Source: Lamellibrachia satsuma
Lineage: Eukaryota; Annelida; Polychaeta; Sabellida; Siboglinidae
Assembly (NCBI GenBank): GCA_033239005.1
Contig: BSQZ01000004.1
Span: 11,971,507-12,035,506, forward strand
Length of the DNA: 64,000 bases
Direction: 5' to 3'
Position numbers and translations under genes: made by a program. Every line of letters starts with the position of its first letter. Position 1 is the first letter of the stretch. This document shows positions 1 through 11,359 of the stretch, piece by piece. Under the pieces are notes generated by a model. The model had not been told where the DNA came from. It ran no database searches and saw only the letters and a program-made list of their open reading frames with translations.

Positions 1-705
1 AATTTTCGGCTCAAGCTGCGAAGGCGAGCGATCTTTCTCTGTACTGAAACATCAAAGACTACCAGCGTTCCACGATGGGTCAATCGTGGTTGTCGGCACT
101 GTCACTTTTAGCCATAGAGTCGGAAATGATGTGTTCACTCTTGGTTGATGACATTATTAGCTCGTTTGCCATCAAGGAAATACGCAAGGTAAACATGTAG
201 ACTACGCATCGCTAAGCCTTAGGTGTGAGATGGTGTTAGTCGACTTCAACAATCGCTACCAGCCTACCGTACAGCACGACAATATCTGCGATTGGTAATT
301 TGCAATTGTTGACTTTTAAAAGAACTGTTCGTGTATTAGCTTTATTGATGATATAAATAGTGAAATGCTAACTTGAAAAACTTGTTGTGGGTTTACTTGG
401 GGCCCACGAAGGTGCCGGGTGCCTAGGGCCCACGAATGTCTTAATCCGCCACTGGCTGTACCGCTAAGCCACGATAGCTCACACGAAACGTTGCACTGAA
501 TTCATTGTGTTCTGCAGACCGTCTCGTGGCATTGTCGTTTTAACTATCGATTCATTTTTTTAGCACATTTATGGGATCTTTTCCATTCACTGTACTTTGG
601 GTAATATATTATATTATATTATATTATATTATGCTTTCTGCGGCATTACTTCGCTGCACATCCTACAACGGCAACGCTATTTTCAGTGGTAACCAGAGTA
701 TCTCG

Positions 706-925
706 TTCGCGCAGGACTCGACGGTTCGCGCAGAGTATATCGTTCGCGCAGGACTCGACGGTTCGTGCAGGACTCGACGGTTCGCGCAGGTCTCGACGGT
801 TCGCGCAGGACTCGACGGTTCGCGCAGGACTCGACGGTTCTCGCAGACAGAACTTGACGGTTCGCGCAGGACTCGACGGTTCGCGCAGGACTCGACAGTT
901 CGCGCAGGACTCGACGGTTCTCAGA
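706..925. repeat. 19-bp GC-rich minisatellite
   Basis: Tandem copies of a 19-bp unit (CGCGCAGGACTCGACGGTT and close variants) run through this stretch, with a few longer units in the middle. Most units are CpG-rich, unlike the AT-rich surroundings. Because 19 is not a multiple of 3, each long reading frame here is a repetitive by-product and not a gene. Confidence 0.85.
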
Positions 926-930
926 GAGAT

Positions 931-1740
931 ACTGCGGTAAATGGACCCCGTGGTCAATTTACTATATCACACCAGCAGGCTGAAGGTTGAGGCAGAAAAA
1001 ATAAATATACTACAGAAGCAAACCCTCGTGCCCTGTACAATGCAATGGGCTGTAGAATAGTGTTTCCCCGAGTGACTGTTATTACTTAAGCCGGGCCGTT
1101 TTGGCGCTTGGCCGGTCGAGCGCTTGCTCACACAGCGTTAGAGAACACAGCGTAACACAGCAGTGCCACCTGGTGAATTGTGGCGACACTACTTTAGCGC
1201 GATTTGTTGGACTGTCTTTGTGCGAATTTCTTCCATGGAGACTAGTATATGAACTAATTTTCGTAAAACAACGCCCCTAACGCTTAGTAGCCGAACTAAT
1301 TTGCATGTCATAAACGCCAATTATCGCCCCTTGCGCGTTTCCGGTTGCGCATGCACAACGACCTATTTCCTGAAGCGACAACATCTAGAGGATAGTGTAT
1401 GTGGCCTATTTCAACATAACAAAAAATATTCCATCGCACGAAATTACTGCCCTTAAGCGAACGACTTTGCCCCACCTCATGACGGACACTTTCCGCGTTG
1501 TCTTCTGGCAGCTAGCACCTCGTGGTGCCTCCGTAGGTGGCCGAGTATGGGATAAATATGTTTACTATTAGAAATCTGTTGATGAACTTGAAGAAACATT
1601 CAGGAATCAGGAGAACATTTTATTAAAAACTAACACCGAGTGCAGACAAATTGTTAGAAAGCTGATTATGAACAAACGAAGACATCAGTCGAGAGCTATA
1701 TCCGAGGGTCCCGGAGAATCCTAAAAGGTACCGGAGGGGC
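931..1740. other. Unassigned single-copy DNA
   Basis: No gene-like frame, splice structure or repeat is visible. A palindromic motif GCGCATGCACAAC near 1348 recurs as GTGCATGCACAAC near 1796, suggesting related regulatory or repeat DNA. Confidence 0.4.
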
Positions 1741-1833
1741 ACGGAGCCAATGACGTCATTCCATGTGACATGAGGGGCCCGGAGCCACTTCCGATTGTGC
1801 ATGCACAACGCGACTTCTGTTTCATGGAGAATG

Positions 1834-1851
1834 TTCTAGAATCTTCTAGAA
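1834..1851. promoter_or_regulatory. Heat-shock element, four perfect units
   Basis: The sequence reads TTC-nn-GAA-nn-TTC-nn-GAA with exact spacing, the pattern bound by trimeric heat-shock factor. It lies about 105 bp upstream of a TATA-like box and about 180 bp upstream of an ATG that opens a possible exon. That position is seen directly; heat-shock control is inference. Confidence 0.55.
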
Positions 1852-1911
1852 CAGCAATGCACTAACCGACTTTGTGTTTTTCTGATTTTGTGTAATAGAC
1901 CCATTGCATGA

Positions 1912-1919
1912 TGACGTCA
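1912..1919. promoter_or_regulatory. CRE palindrome TGACGTCA
   Basis: A perfect 8-bp cAMP-response-element palindrome lies 37 bp before the TATA-like box. A second identical palindrome is at 1751-1758. Clustering with the heat-shock element and TATA box makes chance less likely, but an 8-mer alone is weak evidence. Confidence 0.4.
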
Positions 1920-1955
1920 GAATTCAAAACAAAGGGATACGCTGTGCACCGTGGG

Positions 1956-1964
1956 CATAAATAG
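1956..1964 (+). promoter_or_regulatory. TATA-like box
   Basis: CATAAATAG lies about 30 bp before a plausible transcription start near 1987 and 75 bp before the ATG at 2031. GC-rich sequence follows it. Together with the upstream HSE and CRE this looks like a compact core promoter. Confidence 0.4.
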
Positions 1965-2030
1965 GGGTCCCGCGTTGCCGCCTGAGCTGTAATCCGTGCC
2001 TTGGTAAGTGGTTTAGCACCTCGCAACACC

Positions 2031-2182
2031 ATGGCAGAGGCATTAGTTTTGTTTTGCGAAAATGACATCAAAGGTGTTATTTTACCGGAGAACAAGAACA
2101 TAACTGAAGCGCTCAAGCATTGGATGGCGTGCCGAGGCCTCACGACCACAACTGCAGAGAGTCGTTTGTTGCTCGTACGAAG
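2031..2182 (+). CDS. Possible first coding exon, SAP-like motif
   Basis: ATGGCAGAG opens a frame of about 50 codons ending at a donor AG|gtaact (phase 2). The peptide includes LKHWMACRGL followed by a Thr-rich and then a basic segment, resembling the helix-turn-helix SAP-type pattern (LK.WL.CRGL...) found at the N terminus of DNA-binding and transposon-encoded proteins. No second exon was found in this window, so the gene may be dead, or the exon may belong to a mobile element. Promoter-like sites lie just upstream. Confidence 0.35.
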
Positions 2183-2214
2183 GTAACTCAATAATACCGA
2201 GACTCAGTAGTACT

Positions 2215-2345
2215 CTGTCCACGTACTTTCACAAGTAAACTGTCCACGTGCCTTTCGACTTTCACAAGTCAACTGTCCACGTGCCTTTCGACTTTCACAA
2301 GTCAACTGTCCACCGGCCTTTCGACTTTCACAAGTCAACTGAATA
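2215..2345. repeat. 33-bp minisatellite
   Basis: About four tandem copies of a 33-bp unit (CTGTCCACGTGCCTTTCGAC plus a CTTTCACAAGTCAA tail) directly follow the possible first exon. The first copy is shortened. Confidence 0.8.
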
Positions 2346-2428
2346 GAATTCGTTTAATGCACAGAATTGTTACCTTTTGAAAATATCGGTCGAAAATGCA
2401 CGCAACCATTCATAATAATAATACATAC

Positions 2429-2638
<210 letters not shown>

Positions 2639-2906
2639 ATATGTTAACTATTTTAGTGTAGGCTAGATAATACAGTGAGTACAGGAACAGTCACAAATAG
2701 TATATTGCTTAAAAAGTAAATTGCTTAAAGCCTTAATACGTTTGGCTTACTATGAATAATTCCTAAATTTGTGATTGTACTAAATTTTATAATATCAGCT
2801 GTATATGTCAATGGGTTAAACGCGATTGTGTGGCAGATTGCATTTATTTATTTGTAATTTTGTCATAATACATGCCCACGATGTCTTGGTATTTATCAAC
2901 CCACAT

Positions 2907-3262
2907 TTAGGCCTGAAAATGGGGCACAATGGGCCAGTTGGAAGTCTTAGATTTATATAGATGATCGCCCTGACATTTTGATGAACATTCTTCGGCCACT
3001 TTTCGTTGTACTCGTTGATCAAACTCAGCCATTCTGTTGTACACAGCAATACAGTACGAGTGTTTTTTATCGGAAGTCCTTAGGCGGCCACGAAAATGAA
3101 GCCCATATAATGACATGAGTTCACGCGAAGATTGTCGTTTCTAATGAGCACAATCCACCGTTTCCTAAGTTGCTTGTCTCGTGGCAACACATGCCAGCTT
3201 AATGGCTTGTGTCGTTTACTAGTAGCATGACAGTACGGCACGCAGCAGTTAGTTTTCGGCAT
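2907..3262 (-). pseudogene. Broken THAP-type zinc finger fragment
   Basis: Reading leftward from 3262, the frame begins MPKTNCCVPYC and continues through SWHVLPRD, LRKRW and IRNDN, matching the THAP pattern (C-x-x-x-x-C, F/H-x-FP-x-D, LR-x-x-W). The distal Cys-x-x-His part is only readable after a frame change near 3105, in the overlapping frame containing LYGLHFRG. THAP domains are common in P-element-like transposases and their host derivatives. The frame break and lack of a following catalytic domain point to a decayed element. Confidence 0.55.
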
Positions 3263-3599
3263 AATAATCAGATGAATAGCAACGTGTCAGTGAAGTAATG
3301 GCATCTTTGCCTTTGTTTCCGGTGGGACCGTTCCTTATCCGACCCCTGATAAGGCCCACAGTGCAACGCGTTGTTTTGGTTCTGACGTCATTATGCTTCA
3401 GGGCAATTTCTCCGCCGGCAGACAACTAAAATGCGGATGTTTTATGCTATTTTTAGACACTATTGCAACAATGTTGCAATATATACTCAGCATGTGACAT
3501 CAGCATAGTCTTAGTCTTCGGTTTTGATTGGTTGTTTTGTGGCGTGACGTAGTCAACAGTCAGCACTGTAACGACTGGTCAGTGCCGAAGTTAAACTGG

Positions 3600-5760
3600 C
3601 CCCGTTCCATACTATTGGTCCGAGTCTCCCGTTTCTGAAGTAGGGTTAGGTGGCAGTGTGCGACGATTTCCACTGCATCAGGAGTGTCCCGTGATGGATG
3701 TCCGGTAACAACCTACTCCCTGAACATCTCCTGTTTGGAGGACGTCTGTTCGGCCAACATGTTCATCAGGTCGAACCAATTCAGGAGCGGTAGGTTCGAC
3801 TGAATGGCCCCAGGTACAATGGGCCGCCCCATCACGCGGGTCACCTCCGACTGCATGACACCAAGTGCCATGCTGGTGTGTGACGTTTCACAGGGGTACC
3901 ATCCTTTCTGTCCAAACAGAATGAACGTCTCCTCAAATGTGCGTAGCCTGAGTCCATTCGAGGAGACTACTCATGGAAGATGCCCTGGCATCGAAATGCT
4001 GGGCGGCACAGTGACACTGCCAGGAGGAGTCGATCTACAAGGGATGTGGCGAGTCACCCTGACGTGCAGCGGGGAACTCGGAACAGAAGGGAGGGCCCGT
4101 TGGTGTTCTGGATTTAGTTAACCCATATAAAGGCTTTATTGTTTTAGCTAACCATCGAATGAACTCTCTGTGGTAATTCAAAAATCCCGTGAACTTACTC
4201 ACCTGGACAGCATTCTTAGGTTGGGACAAATCCAGTACACATTGAGTGTGGTCTTTTGTAACCGACACTCCGTCTCGGGATACTTTGCTTCCAAGAAACC
4301 GTACCTCAGTGTTAAAAGAGAGCACTTCTTGACAAATTGAAGTGGATTAACGTGATTGTTACAAGACATTCACGGCTTTAGATTGTGCACATGAAATCAC
4401 TGGAGGACACTCTCTAGATTTCCAAGTGACTCTTCGAAGTTTCTAACCAACGCTATGACGTCATCTATGTACAGTAGTACTCTATCCCATGCGACGCTGC
4501 GAAGGCCTAGATGCATTACCCGTTGGAATGTGGCCGGTGCGTTACATAAGCCCCGTGTCATCCTGACATGTTCAAAGAGGCTTCGTTAAGAACGCAGTCT
4601 TGTGACAATCACGCTCATCCACTTCGATTTGCCAATATCCACTGGCCAGGTCGAGTGTGTGAAACCATAGAATGCCTGACAGCATGTCAATGCATTTCCC
4701 TATTAATGATAGTGGATACGCGTCTTTGCCAGTTTTGACATTTATTTGACGATAATCCACAGTGTATCGTACCTTATTTCCCCATCTTTTTTCTTACCAG
4801 AACAGGGTCTGAAGCCCAATTTGACGTGGATGGCCTGGTGTCCTGGGCTTCCAGCATATATGTTTTCTCTTCCTCTCCCTGGAACTTTAATGGGATACGG
4901 ATTAATCGCTCTCAGACCAGGTCCTCATTATAAGTTTGTATACTTTGACGTATCAGGGTGAATTTCCCCAGATTTCTATTGTGTCTGGATAAAACACTGG
5001 CATATTCAGTGAGAAGTAGCCATAGAGCGATTTGCTCTCTTTGTGATGTATGGGCTCTGTCTTTAGTAAACATGTCTGTCAGGTGTGCGGATATGTGAGA
5101 CCCTACCTCTTTGAGTTTGGTGGAGATGCATGCATCACCAAGACGCATCTCGAATGAATGACATTGCAGTAGGTGGCGGCGCTGTTAACCTCCTCCCACG
5201 AAGGTATGTCCCTATCCATAGTGTTTTCATCTATCCCAGTACGGCGTACGTTGATGTAGGGTTGACACTGCCCAGCGTCCAAGTCTATCACCCTATCCAG
5301 CTCGACAGCCTGGGTTAATATTTCTCCGTGTTTTAAGATAACCTGGTGACTGGAGTCATTTAAAACTTCTATCACAACAGGTCCGCTAACTTCACAAATG
5401 ATGCGGGATGGAATGATCAGAGCATCGGTGATTTCAGGCGTAGTAACGTATACACTGTGAGTGGGGTTGGTGAATTGTACCAACACACGATATGCTTGGG
5501 TGGAATGTTAGTGCGTTGCGCAACTTGAATCCTGCTCACCTTGAAACATGTACTAGGGCCCTTCTTCATCACCGCATACACAGTGGCGCCATCTACTGTG
5601 ACAATGCTGTTATCCATATCAACAACACAATGATGTTCCAGTATAAAATCCAATTCAATGATGAAATCATCAGTTATTGGTCCAACGGCTACATCAACAC
5701 TGAATTGTTTGTGTTGTATTGTGATAGGCAGCTGTCTGATGTTGTGTTGTGATGATTCAG
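3600..5760 (-). mobile_element. Decayed Ty3/gypsy-type retrotransposon pol
   Basis: Reading leftward, the pieces are in the standard pol order. First comes the end of an aspartic protease (about 5730-5417, with LDFILEHHCVVDMDN). An unassigned linker follows. The reverse transcriptase begins near 4760 (DYRQINVKTGKDAYPL, TLDLASGYWQIEVD), continues through a readable LCNAPATFQ segment, and has the catalytic YIDD box at 4471-4460. The connection (FLGSKVSRDGV, FTGFLNYHREFI) spans about 4325-4035. At least two frame changes and several stops separate these pieces. No integrase or paired LTR was found, so it is inactive. Confidence 0.8.
4572..4760 (-). pseudogene. Reverse transcriptase N-terminal part (Ty3-like)
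   Basis: The frame covers RT motifs 1-3: DYRQIN, DAYPLSLIGKCIDMLSG, and FHTLDLASGYWQIEVDE with its catalytic Asp, ending KTAFLTK. The frame then shifts into the GLCNAPATFQ segment. It is a relic of the element at 3600-5760. Confidence 0.8.
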
Positions 5761-6050
5761 CTGTCTAATGAGGCGACACTGCACGCATGAACCGTGCTCT
5801 GCATTCTGTATCCCTATTTGATTGTATTGTTGTGATAGACAGCTGTCTAATGTTGTATTGTGATAGACAGCTGTCTAATGTTGTATTGTGATAAACAGCT
5901 GTCTGTCGTTGTAATGTGATGATTCAGCTGTCTAATGTTGCACTGTGATACACAGCTGTCTAATGTTATGTTGTGATGATTCAGCTGTCTAATGAGGCGA
6001 CACTATGTATGAACCGTGCTCTGCATTCTTTATCCCTATTTGCTCGTGCG
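5720..6050. repeat. 28-bp tandem repeat and 70-bp duplication
   Basis: Copies of a unit containing GACAGCTGTCTAATGTTG with TATTGTGATA recur about every 28 bp from 5720 to 5975; each has a CAGCTG E-box-like core. A longer segment (GATGATTCAGCTGTCTAATG followed by AGGCGACACT and ACCGTGCTCTGCATTC) occurs at about 5752-5820 and again at 5977-6045, bracketing the array. Confidence 0.8.
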
Positions 6051-6059
6051 ACGTGGCAT

Positions 6060-7040
6060 TGGGTGGGCCTAATGAGTCTGCAGTGTCCACTACCATTAAC
6101 GTATCTTTGCCGTAAATGGTCGCTGGTATCAACAAAGTGTAGCCAACTGTTGCATTCAACTGTACGTTTGATCACTGGTTCCGTTAACTATGTTATCCTT
6201 GTCCCAGTAGTGTGGCTACTCAATGTGTTAGTCACGTAATCAGTGTCCCGGTGTCGACCCGCATTTTTGTTGGTCTTCGTGGTTTCGGTCATTACCCCAT
6301 TTGTCGTTGGATCACTGGTCCCTCATATTTCTTTATGGGGGAGACAGAGAGACCACGAAGTTGAAGACCAGAGTTATCTGTGTTGTAATACCTCTCCTCT
6401 TGCGTCCCTTCCCGTTACACTCGAGACACGTGAGTGCGGAAGGGGAGCGCCTCCTCTTGTTTGTACAGTCTCGTGCTCGGTTCTCCCCCCACAAGTATAA
6501 TATAAGTCACCTGTATTTTTGGCTGAGATAGTGGCTTGTTTGAGTTGCCTTACTACTGCCATTATTAGGCGGTCTACATCGACAGTGGTCTCCGACAGGG
6601 TCCCTGTTGTAGCAATCGCAGGCCCGTCGTCGAATTTGACTTGCGGTTCGAAATACCCCGATATCCAAATGCACGCGATGCCCCTGGATATGCATCACTT
6701 GTCCCACTGCTTCCTGGATCGACTCATGTTGAGATATACTTATTACAGTTACAAATAACTGCCATAAATTATCTGATTTAATTATAAGTGTGTTACGACA
6801 TAAGAAACCAATTTTGGGCATAGTCTACGTATGGATGAGTGCGCATACAGTCTACTAAGTAAATATAATATATATCCCTCAAACTTAGTAACTTGAACTG
6901 GAAGTGAGCTGGTAAAAACTGAGTTGAAACAATCATTCAGGACCTCTGACATTTGAAACCCGTCTGAAATTATGTTTCCACTGTTGTTTTCCAGTGCCAG
7001 TGGTCCGACCTTATCTCGACCTTTCTGTTTACTTCTTACA
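6060..7040. other. Unassigned; possible gag remnant
   Basis: This is upstream of the retrotransposon on its strand. Frames on the - strand between 6820 and 6370 hold Cys/His-rich stretches that could be a decayed gag zinc-knuckle region, but no clean CCHC motif is seen. Nothing else is recognisable. Confidence 0.25.
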
Positions 7041-7042
7041 TA

Positions 7043-7970
7043 GGGGAAGGCAGTGTTAGTTGAGCCACTGGGTTAGTTGAGCCACCCATGTTTCCCAGGA
7101 AACCACAGCAACGACAATTACTTGGTACAACCCAGTGATTGAACATTTTATTAGAACATGACTGACGTATAATAGGTTACGGTTGTCATAACGGTCAGAA
7201 TATGTGAGCTAAAAGTATGTTTTTTGATGTTTTTCGAAACTTTTAGTAATTGTGATTAATGTCTGCTGGTGTATATTCTATCAATGCACAAGCCCAGACT
7301 GTGTTGTTTGTGCACTTACAAATGGTTTAACTATACTCAGAGAAGAAGATTACTTACATCATTTCACGCAATAATGAGAAGTTAATTAAATAAACTTAAT
7401 TGTCAAAACGGGGCTAGTTGAGCCACCCAAGACCCAAGGAAGGTTTAGCTGAGCAGAGGTTAAAGACCGAAGATAAGTAATCTTTACCCCAAAATACATC
7501 AACAAATGCATTTTTTTGAAGCAAATTGGGACATCGGATAGCTACAAGACAACACAATAGCAGTTAGCTACACTGGTTGCAATTTACCTATAAGTCTATA
7601 TTAATTAGGTGTTTTGACTTATTAATTAAGCGTGTAGACTTGTCAGAGATGTGTTGTACCCATTGGGTAGAGTTGAGTTGTTACGAAATTGTTGTACAAG
7701 GCCTACGTAAATTATACAAATAAAGCATTTACGAAACTTACGCTACACTGTGGCTCAACTTACCCCACGCCAAGTGTTAGTTAGTCAGCTTGCCAACCCT
7801 ATTTGAATCAGCTAGATATAATCATCTACGCATGCTAGATATAATAATATTATTATCTTGGTATAAAGTTATATATTAATAATCATAGTTTATGTGAGTA
7901 AAAACAATTTTGATTGCGCCCTAGATATAAAAAAGAATTAAAAATGGTTCATCTAACACTGCCTTCCCAT
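7043..7970. mobile_element. MITE-like element, copy A1
   Basis: The left end reads GGGGAAGGCAGTGTTAGTTG and the right end is its inverted complement (GGTTCATCTAACACTGCCTTCCC), giving terminal inverted repeats of about 20 bp with ATA on both flanks. There is no transposase. A second copy in opposite orientation lies at 33725-36603; the two align over most of their length, including subterminal GTTAGTTGAGCCACCC repeats. Confidence 0.75.
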
Positions 7971-8324
7971 AAGCATATGGCCATGGTTACAACCACCAAT
8001 TATAACACATTCCCCTTGCTCATCCCTCGTATAGCCTTTTGTAGTTTTACATCTTCCTTCCCATGTTTGGACTACAGTAAACTACTCCTATTATTAATAA
8101 AAAATCATATTTCGAAAAGTAATTTACCTATTTTGAATTTGTTTTCAATTTCCCACGGCTGCAGCCATATCAGAAAAAAATAGATCGATATCGCCAACAT
8201 CAACTGACAACAACACTATCACTCACTGACACTGTCCTGTCACCGGCGATGCGTGCAATTGTTCGTTCAACGGATGTCTAGTTGTATAACCGCGCCAGTT
8301 GCGAAGACTACATTACCGGGGGGG

Positions 8325-8782
8325 GGGGGGGTGAAGCACTCGAACAACCATAGCCCAAACATAATTTACAGTATATATCACCCTTATATGATGGGCGCAA
8401 CGCCACGGTAATTTTGTAATATCCTTTTTAACTTTGTCATTATCTTCGCTGGGCGGCGCCATATCGCTTTGCGGGGGGCTCAGCGGCAGAGTGGTTTGAG
8501 TACGAGCTCCTGGCACGGAGTTCATACAGTAAAAACCTCTCGGAAAAACAGCCGAAACGCATGGAAAATCGAATAAAAAGAAAACTGGTGTGCACTGGAT
8601 GGCTCCTGGATATATCAACTAGTACTACAAATGCAAGGAAAAAACTTTTGATCGACTTCCGAGGAAGAATTTGCAGCCGAAAAGGTGGTTGCAAATGCGG
8701 AAATTGCCGTGTCCGCCAGCCGCAGGCTCTGCGAGTGACCACTTTTCCGATGCAGATTACAAGACAAAAGACTATGCGATGA
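8325..8782 (+). other. CpG-rich patch with a short Cys-rich ORF
   Basis: After a G12 run, this stretch is richer in CpG than its surroundings. It contains an open frame at 8561-8782 (73 residues) beginning MENRIKRKLVCTG with a cluster CSRKGGCKCGNC. I do not recognise it; the ATG context (acgcATGG) is acceptable. It could be a first exon, a transposon fragment, or chance. Confidence 0.2.
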
Positions 8783-9890
8783 GCATGGACAGACGGTGAG
8801 CATCAAGATGTCATTCTTGGTCAAAGACACCGTTCCATCTTAGATCTTTTTTTTCGCATATGACCATGCATCTACCGACTATTCTGCGACAAGGAAACGT
8901 CAGATATCAGAGGGCAGAGCGATGCGTAGGAAGCGACGAGCCGAAACCAGGTTAGTAAATTGGATTACCGTTACCATTGTGACTTATCACTACGATTACA
9001 ATATAGTTCCACCCCAATAAGCACAGCTGTGCTTCAACGTCAACATATATATGACCCACAGTAAATCGAAATTTATGAATACAATAAAGTGCGAGTAAGT
9101 GTTAATAGTTTGATATAATTACGAGTGTTTTCCAATCCGCCGATTTATTTTCGACGTGATCAGACTACCGTCACTACGTGGCCGTATTCAAAACAATAAC
9201 AATAACTCAGTAAGTGCTACAGGATGTATAACATGGGCCATGGCGTATGTACTAGGCAAAATTATTCAAGAAAATAGTTTGATATCATTTATTGACAGTC
9301 CTAATAAGTCCGGTACTCCTGTGTTCTAAATGCCTATAGAGAGCAAGCGTAAGGCTAAGCCTGGGGGTTAGATGCATGGGACAAACACGTCCAAAAGACA
9401 GTATAGACTATAGTGCAACAAAAGCCTACTGTTGCTCTTTACATTTCAAATTCTTTATGGAAATATTTAAAATATACAAATACTTTCATTGTGATTAAGT
9501 GCAAATGCAGTTACAAAAACTTTTAAAAAGTATTTAAATATTAATTAAGTAAAATGCATTTCACCCATGCAATGTCTAGCTGGAAAGGAAACTAACTAAG
9601 GCATCGTCATCTACCCAGTTGAACACTGTCAGATTACATGTATGCTTTCTATAATGACACTTTACAATTTCTGTCTGAATTCTTGTGACTTGACCATAAG
9701 GCAAAATTATATAAAATTAATTTGCTTTATTGATCAGATTAAACCCCTCATGTAATAACTGGAAGTTCATAGAGATGTATTAATTACATTTTATTCTACG
9801 TCGATTGATAACACTGTAATGAATATCGTGGGGGGAGGGGGCAACTGTCGGCAACCCACAATAGTATTAGTACAAGCTATACATATGAAG
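8783..9890. other. Unassigned AT-rich DNA
   Basis: No convincing frame, RNA gene or repeat is seen. A short G-rich run lies near 9830, just before the hAT-like element. Confidence 0.4.
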
Positions 9891-10316
9891 GAAGTATATC
9901 AGGCATGGGGTCAATTCTGTTTTGTCAATTCAAAAAAATCAGTTCTAATTCTGCCTTGCAAAAAATCAATTCCAACTGTTAAAATGCTAGGCTAAAGAAA
10001 AATTCAAATCCAATTCGTTTTAACACAGTTTTATTTGTCATGTGTGCACAATCATATTTAATTAGATATGATTAAAAATTATTGTTCGTTAAATGCACAC
10101 ACACACGCGAACGTGCACGCACACGCACACACACACACATATATATATATCAGGTTTGCCATAAAAAAAACTTTAAAATGGCATCCAGCCATTTCATATG
10201 TACTTTCTGCTGCGACACCTCTCCTGGATTTTTGCTAACAAAACCAGACATTTTGGACAGCCCTGGACAGTTGGGTCATTAATCTGAGTTTTGAACAGTT
10301 TCCCCTGTTTATATCG

Positions 10317-11359
10317 GGTCCAGGTCATTTGCCGCCCTCCCGGACATTTGCCCCTTTGTCACTTGCCCCCCAGACATTAGCCCCTTGCTTTATTCAAAAT
10401 CTGGACATTTGCCCCCTGTCCGTAGCTTCTGGATTATTTGTAAGTTTTTTTAACTTATTTTTTTATTTCTGAACATGAATTCAAGATATATATTACCCTA
10501 ATTGCAATTAATGTTCTTTGTGCCAGATCAGCCAAGTAAATTACTTTATGTAGTTGGAGATGATCCTGTAATCAAAGGATTATCTTTTGTAATTGCAATT
10601 GTGGAAGAAGCCAGTGACATTAGGACCTGGATATGTTAGGACAATTGAGGATATTTGAAAGAAGCCATCTCAACAAGGTTTCTTTTGAATTGCATTTACC
10701 ATGGAGAGTTGGAGTAACTCCATTTTCCTATAAAACTGGATGCACAAGCCAGGGTTGTCAGAATTCACTTATAACTTCACCATGGAAATTACTACTAGCA
10801 TTTGAGGAGGTCATAAGCTATGTTTTGAGTGTCATTCCTACACCAAGAACGGGGACCAACAAGATTACTCTTCATTGGGAGTGAAGCCAGCGTTGATCCT
10901 GATCATGCAAGGGTGCTGTGGTCATTGATCTGATCTCCAGATCCAGAATGTGATCAACAAGACTGCCTGCAACCATGATGGTGACACGGCACAGACAGAA
11001 GCTGCCAAGGTCCGTGAGAACCTGAAAACTAAGGCAGCTAATACCAGGGGCACTCCAAACCAGCTAATCTCTGACTCGTTACTGTCCACCACTGTTTGTG
11101 GAAGCATCACACCAAGAACCCATCTTCCACCACTGATCTGACTATCAATGATACCTGGAAGACAACTGGTGACACGATCATCTCATACACACTCCAGGGG
11201 ATAGGCCATTGCAGGCTAAAGTGACTTCGACTTGTCATTGAATGTTATGTTATTGTAGTAATAATGATAAAACTGCAAACTGATTTTCACTTGCAACTAT
11301 CATAGAAAAAAGGGGCAGATGTCCGGGGGGAGGGGGGAGCAAATATACTAGGAGGCAGA
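10317..11359 (+). mobile_element. Nested Mutator-like (MULE) element
   Basis: It is flanked by a perfect 9-bp duplication TTTATATCG at 10308-10316 and 11360-11368, the duplication length typical of Mutator-like elements. The imperfect terminal inverted repeats share a core (left CATTTGCC..CCGGACATTTGCCCC, right its complement). The interior carries a frame at about 10950-11141 (CNHDGDTAQTEAAKVRENLK, then Thr-rich) that resembles the segment following the FLYWCH zinc finger in MULE-linked proteins. It inserted into the hAT-like element, so it is younger. Confidence 0.75.
10950..11141 (+). pseudogene. FLYWCH/MULE-linked protein fragment
   Basis: The peptide CNHDGDTAQTEAAKVRENLK with a following TRGTPNQLI segment matches the remembered pattern H.HAPDAA..EV.K....+K..A..T..TP.Q+I that follows FLYWCH fingers in transposon proteins. 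The zinc finger itself is not clear upstream, and no transposase core follows. The call is by pattern only. Confidence 0.45.

Noticed and set aside
571..990. 139-residue frame over the 19-bp minisatellite
   Set aside because: Frames on both strands are open through the array only because the unit lacks stops; there is no promoter, splice or domain evidence.
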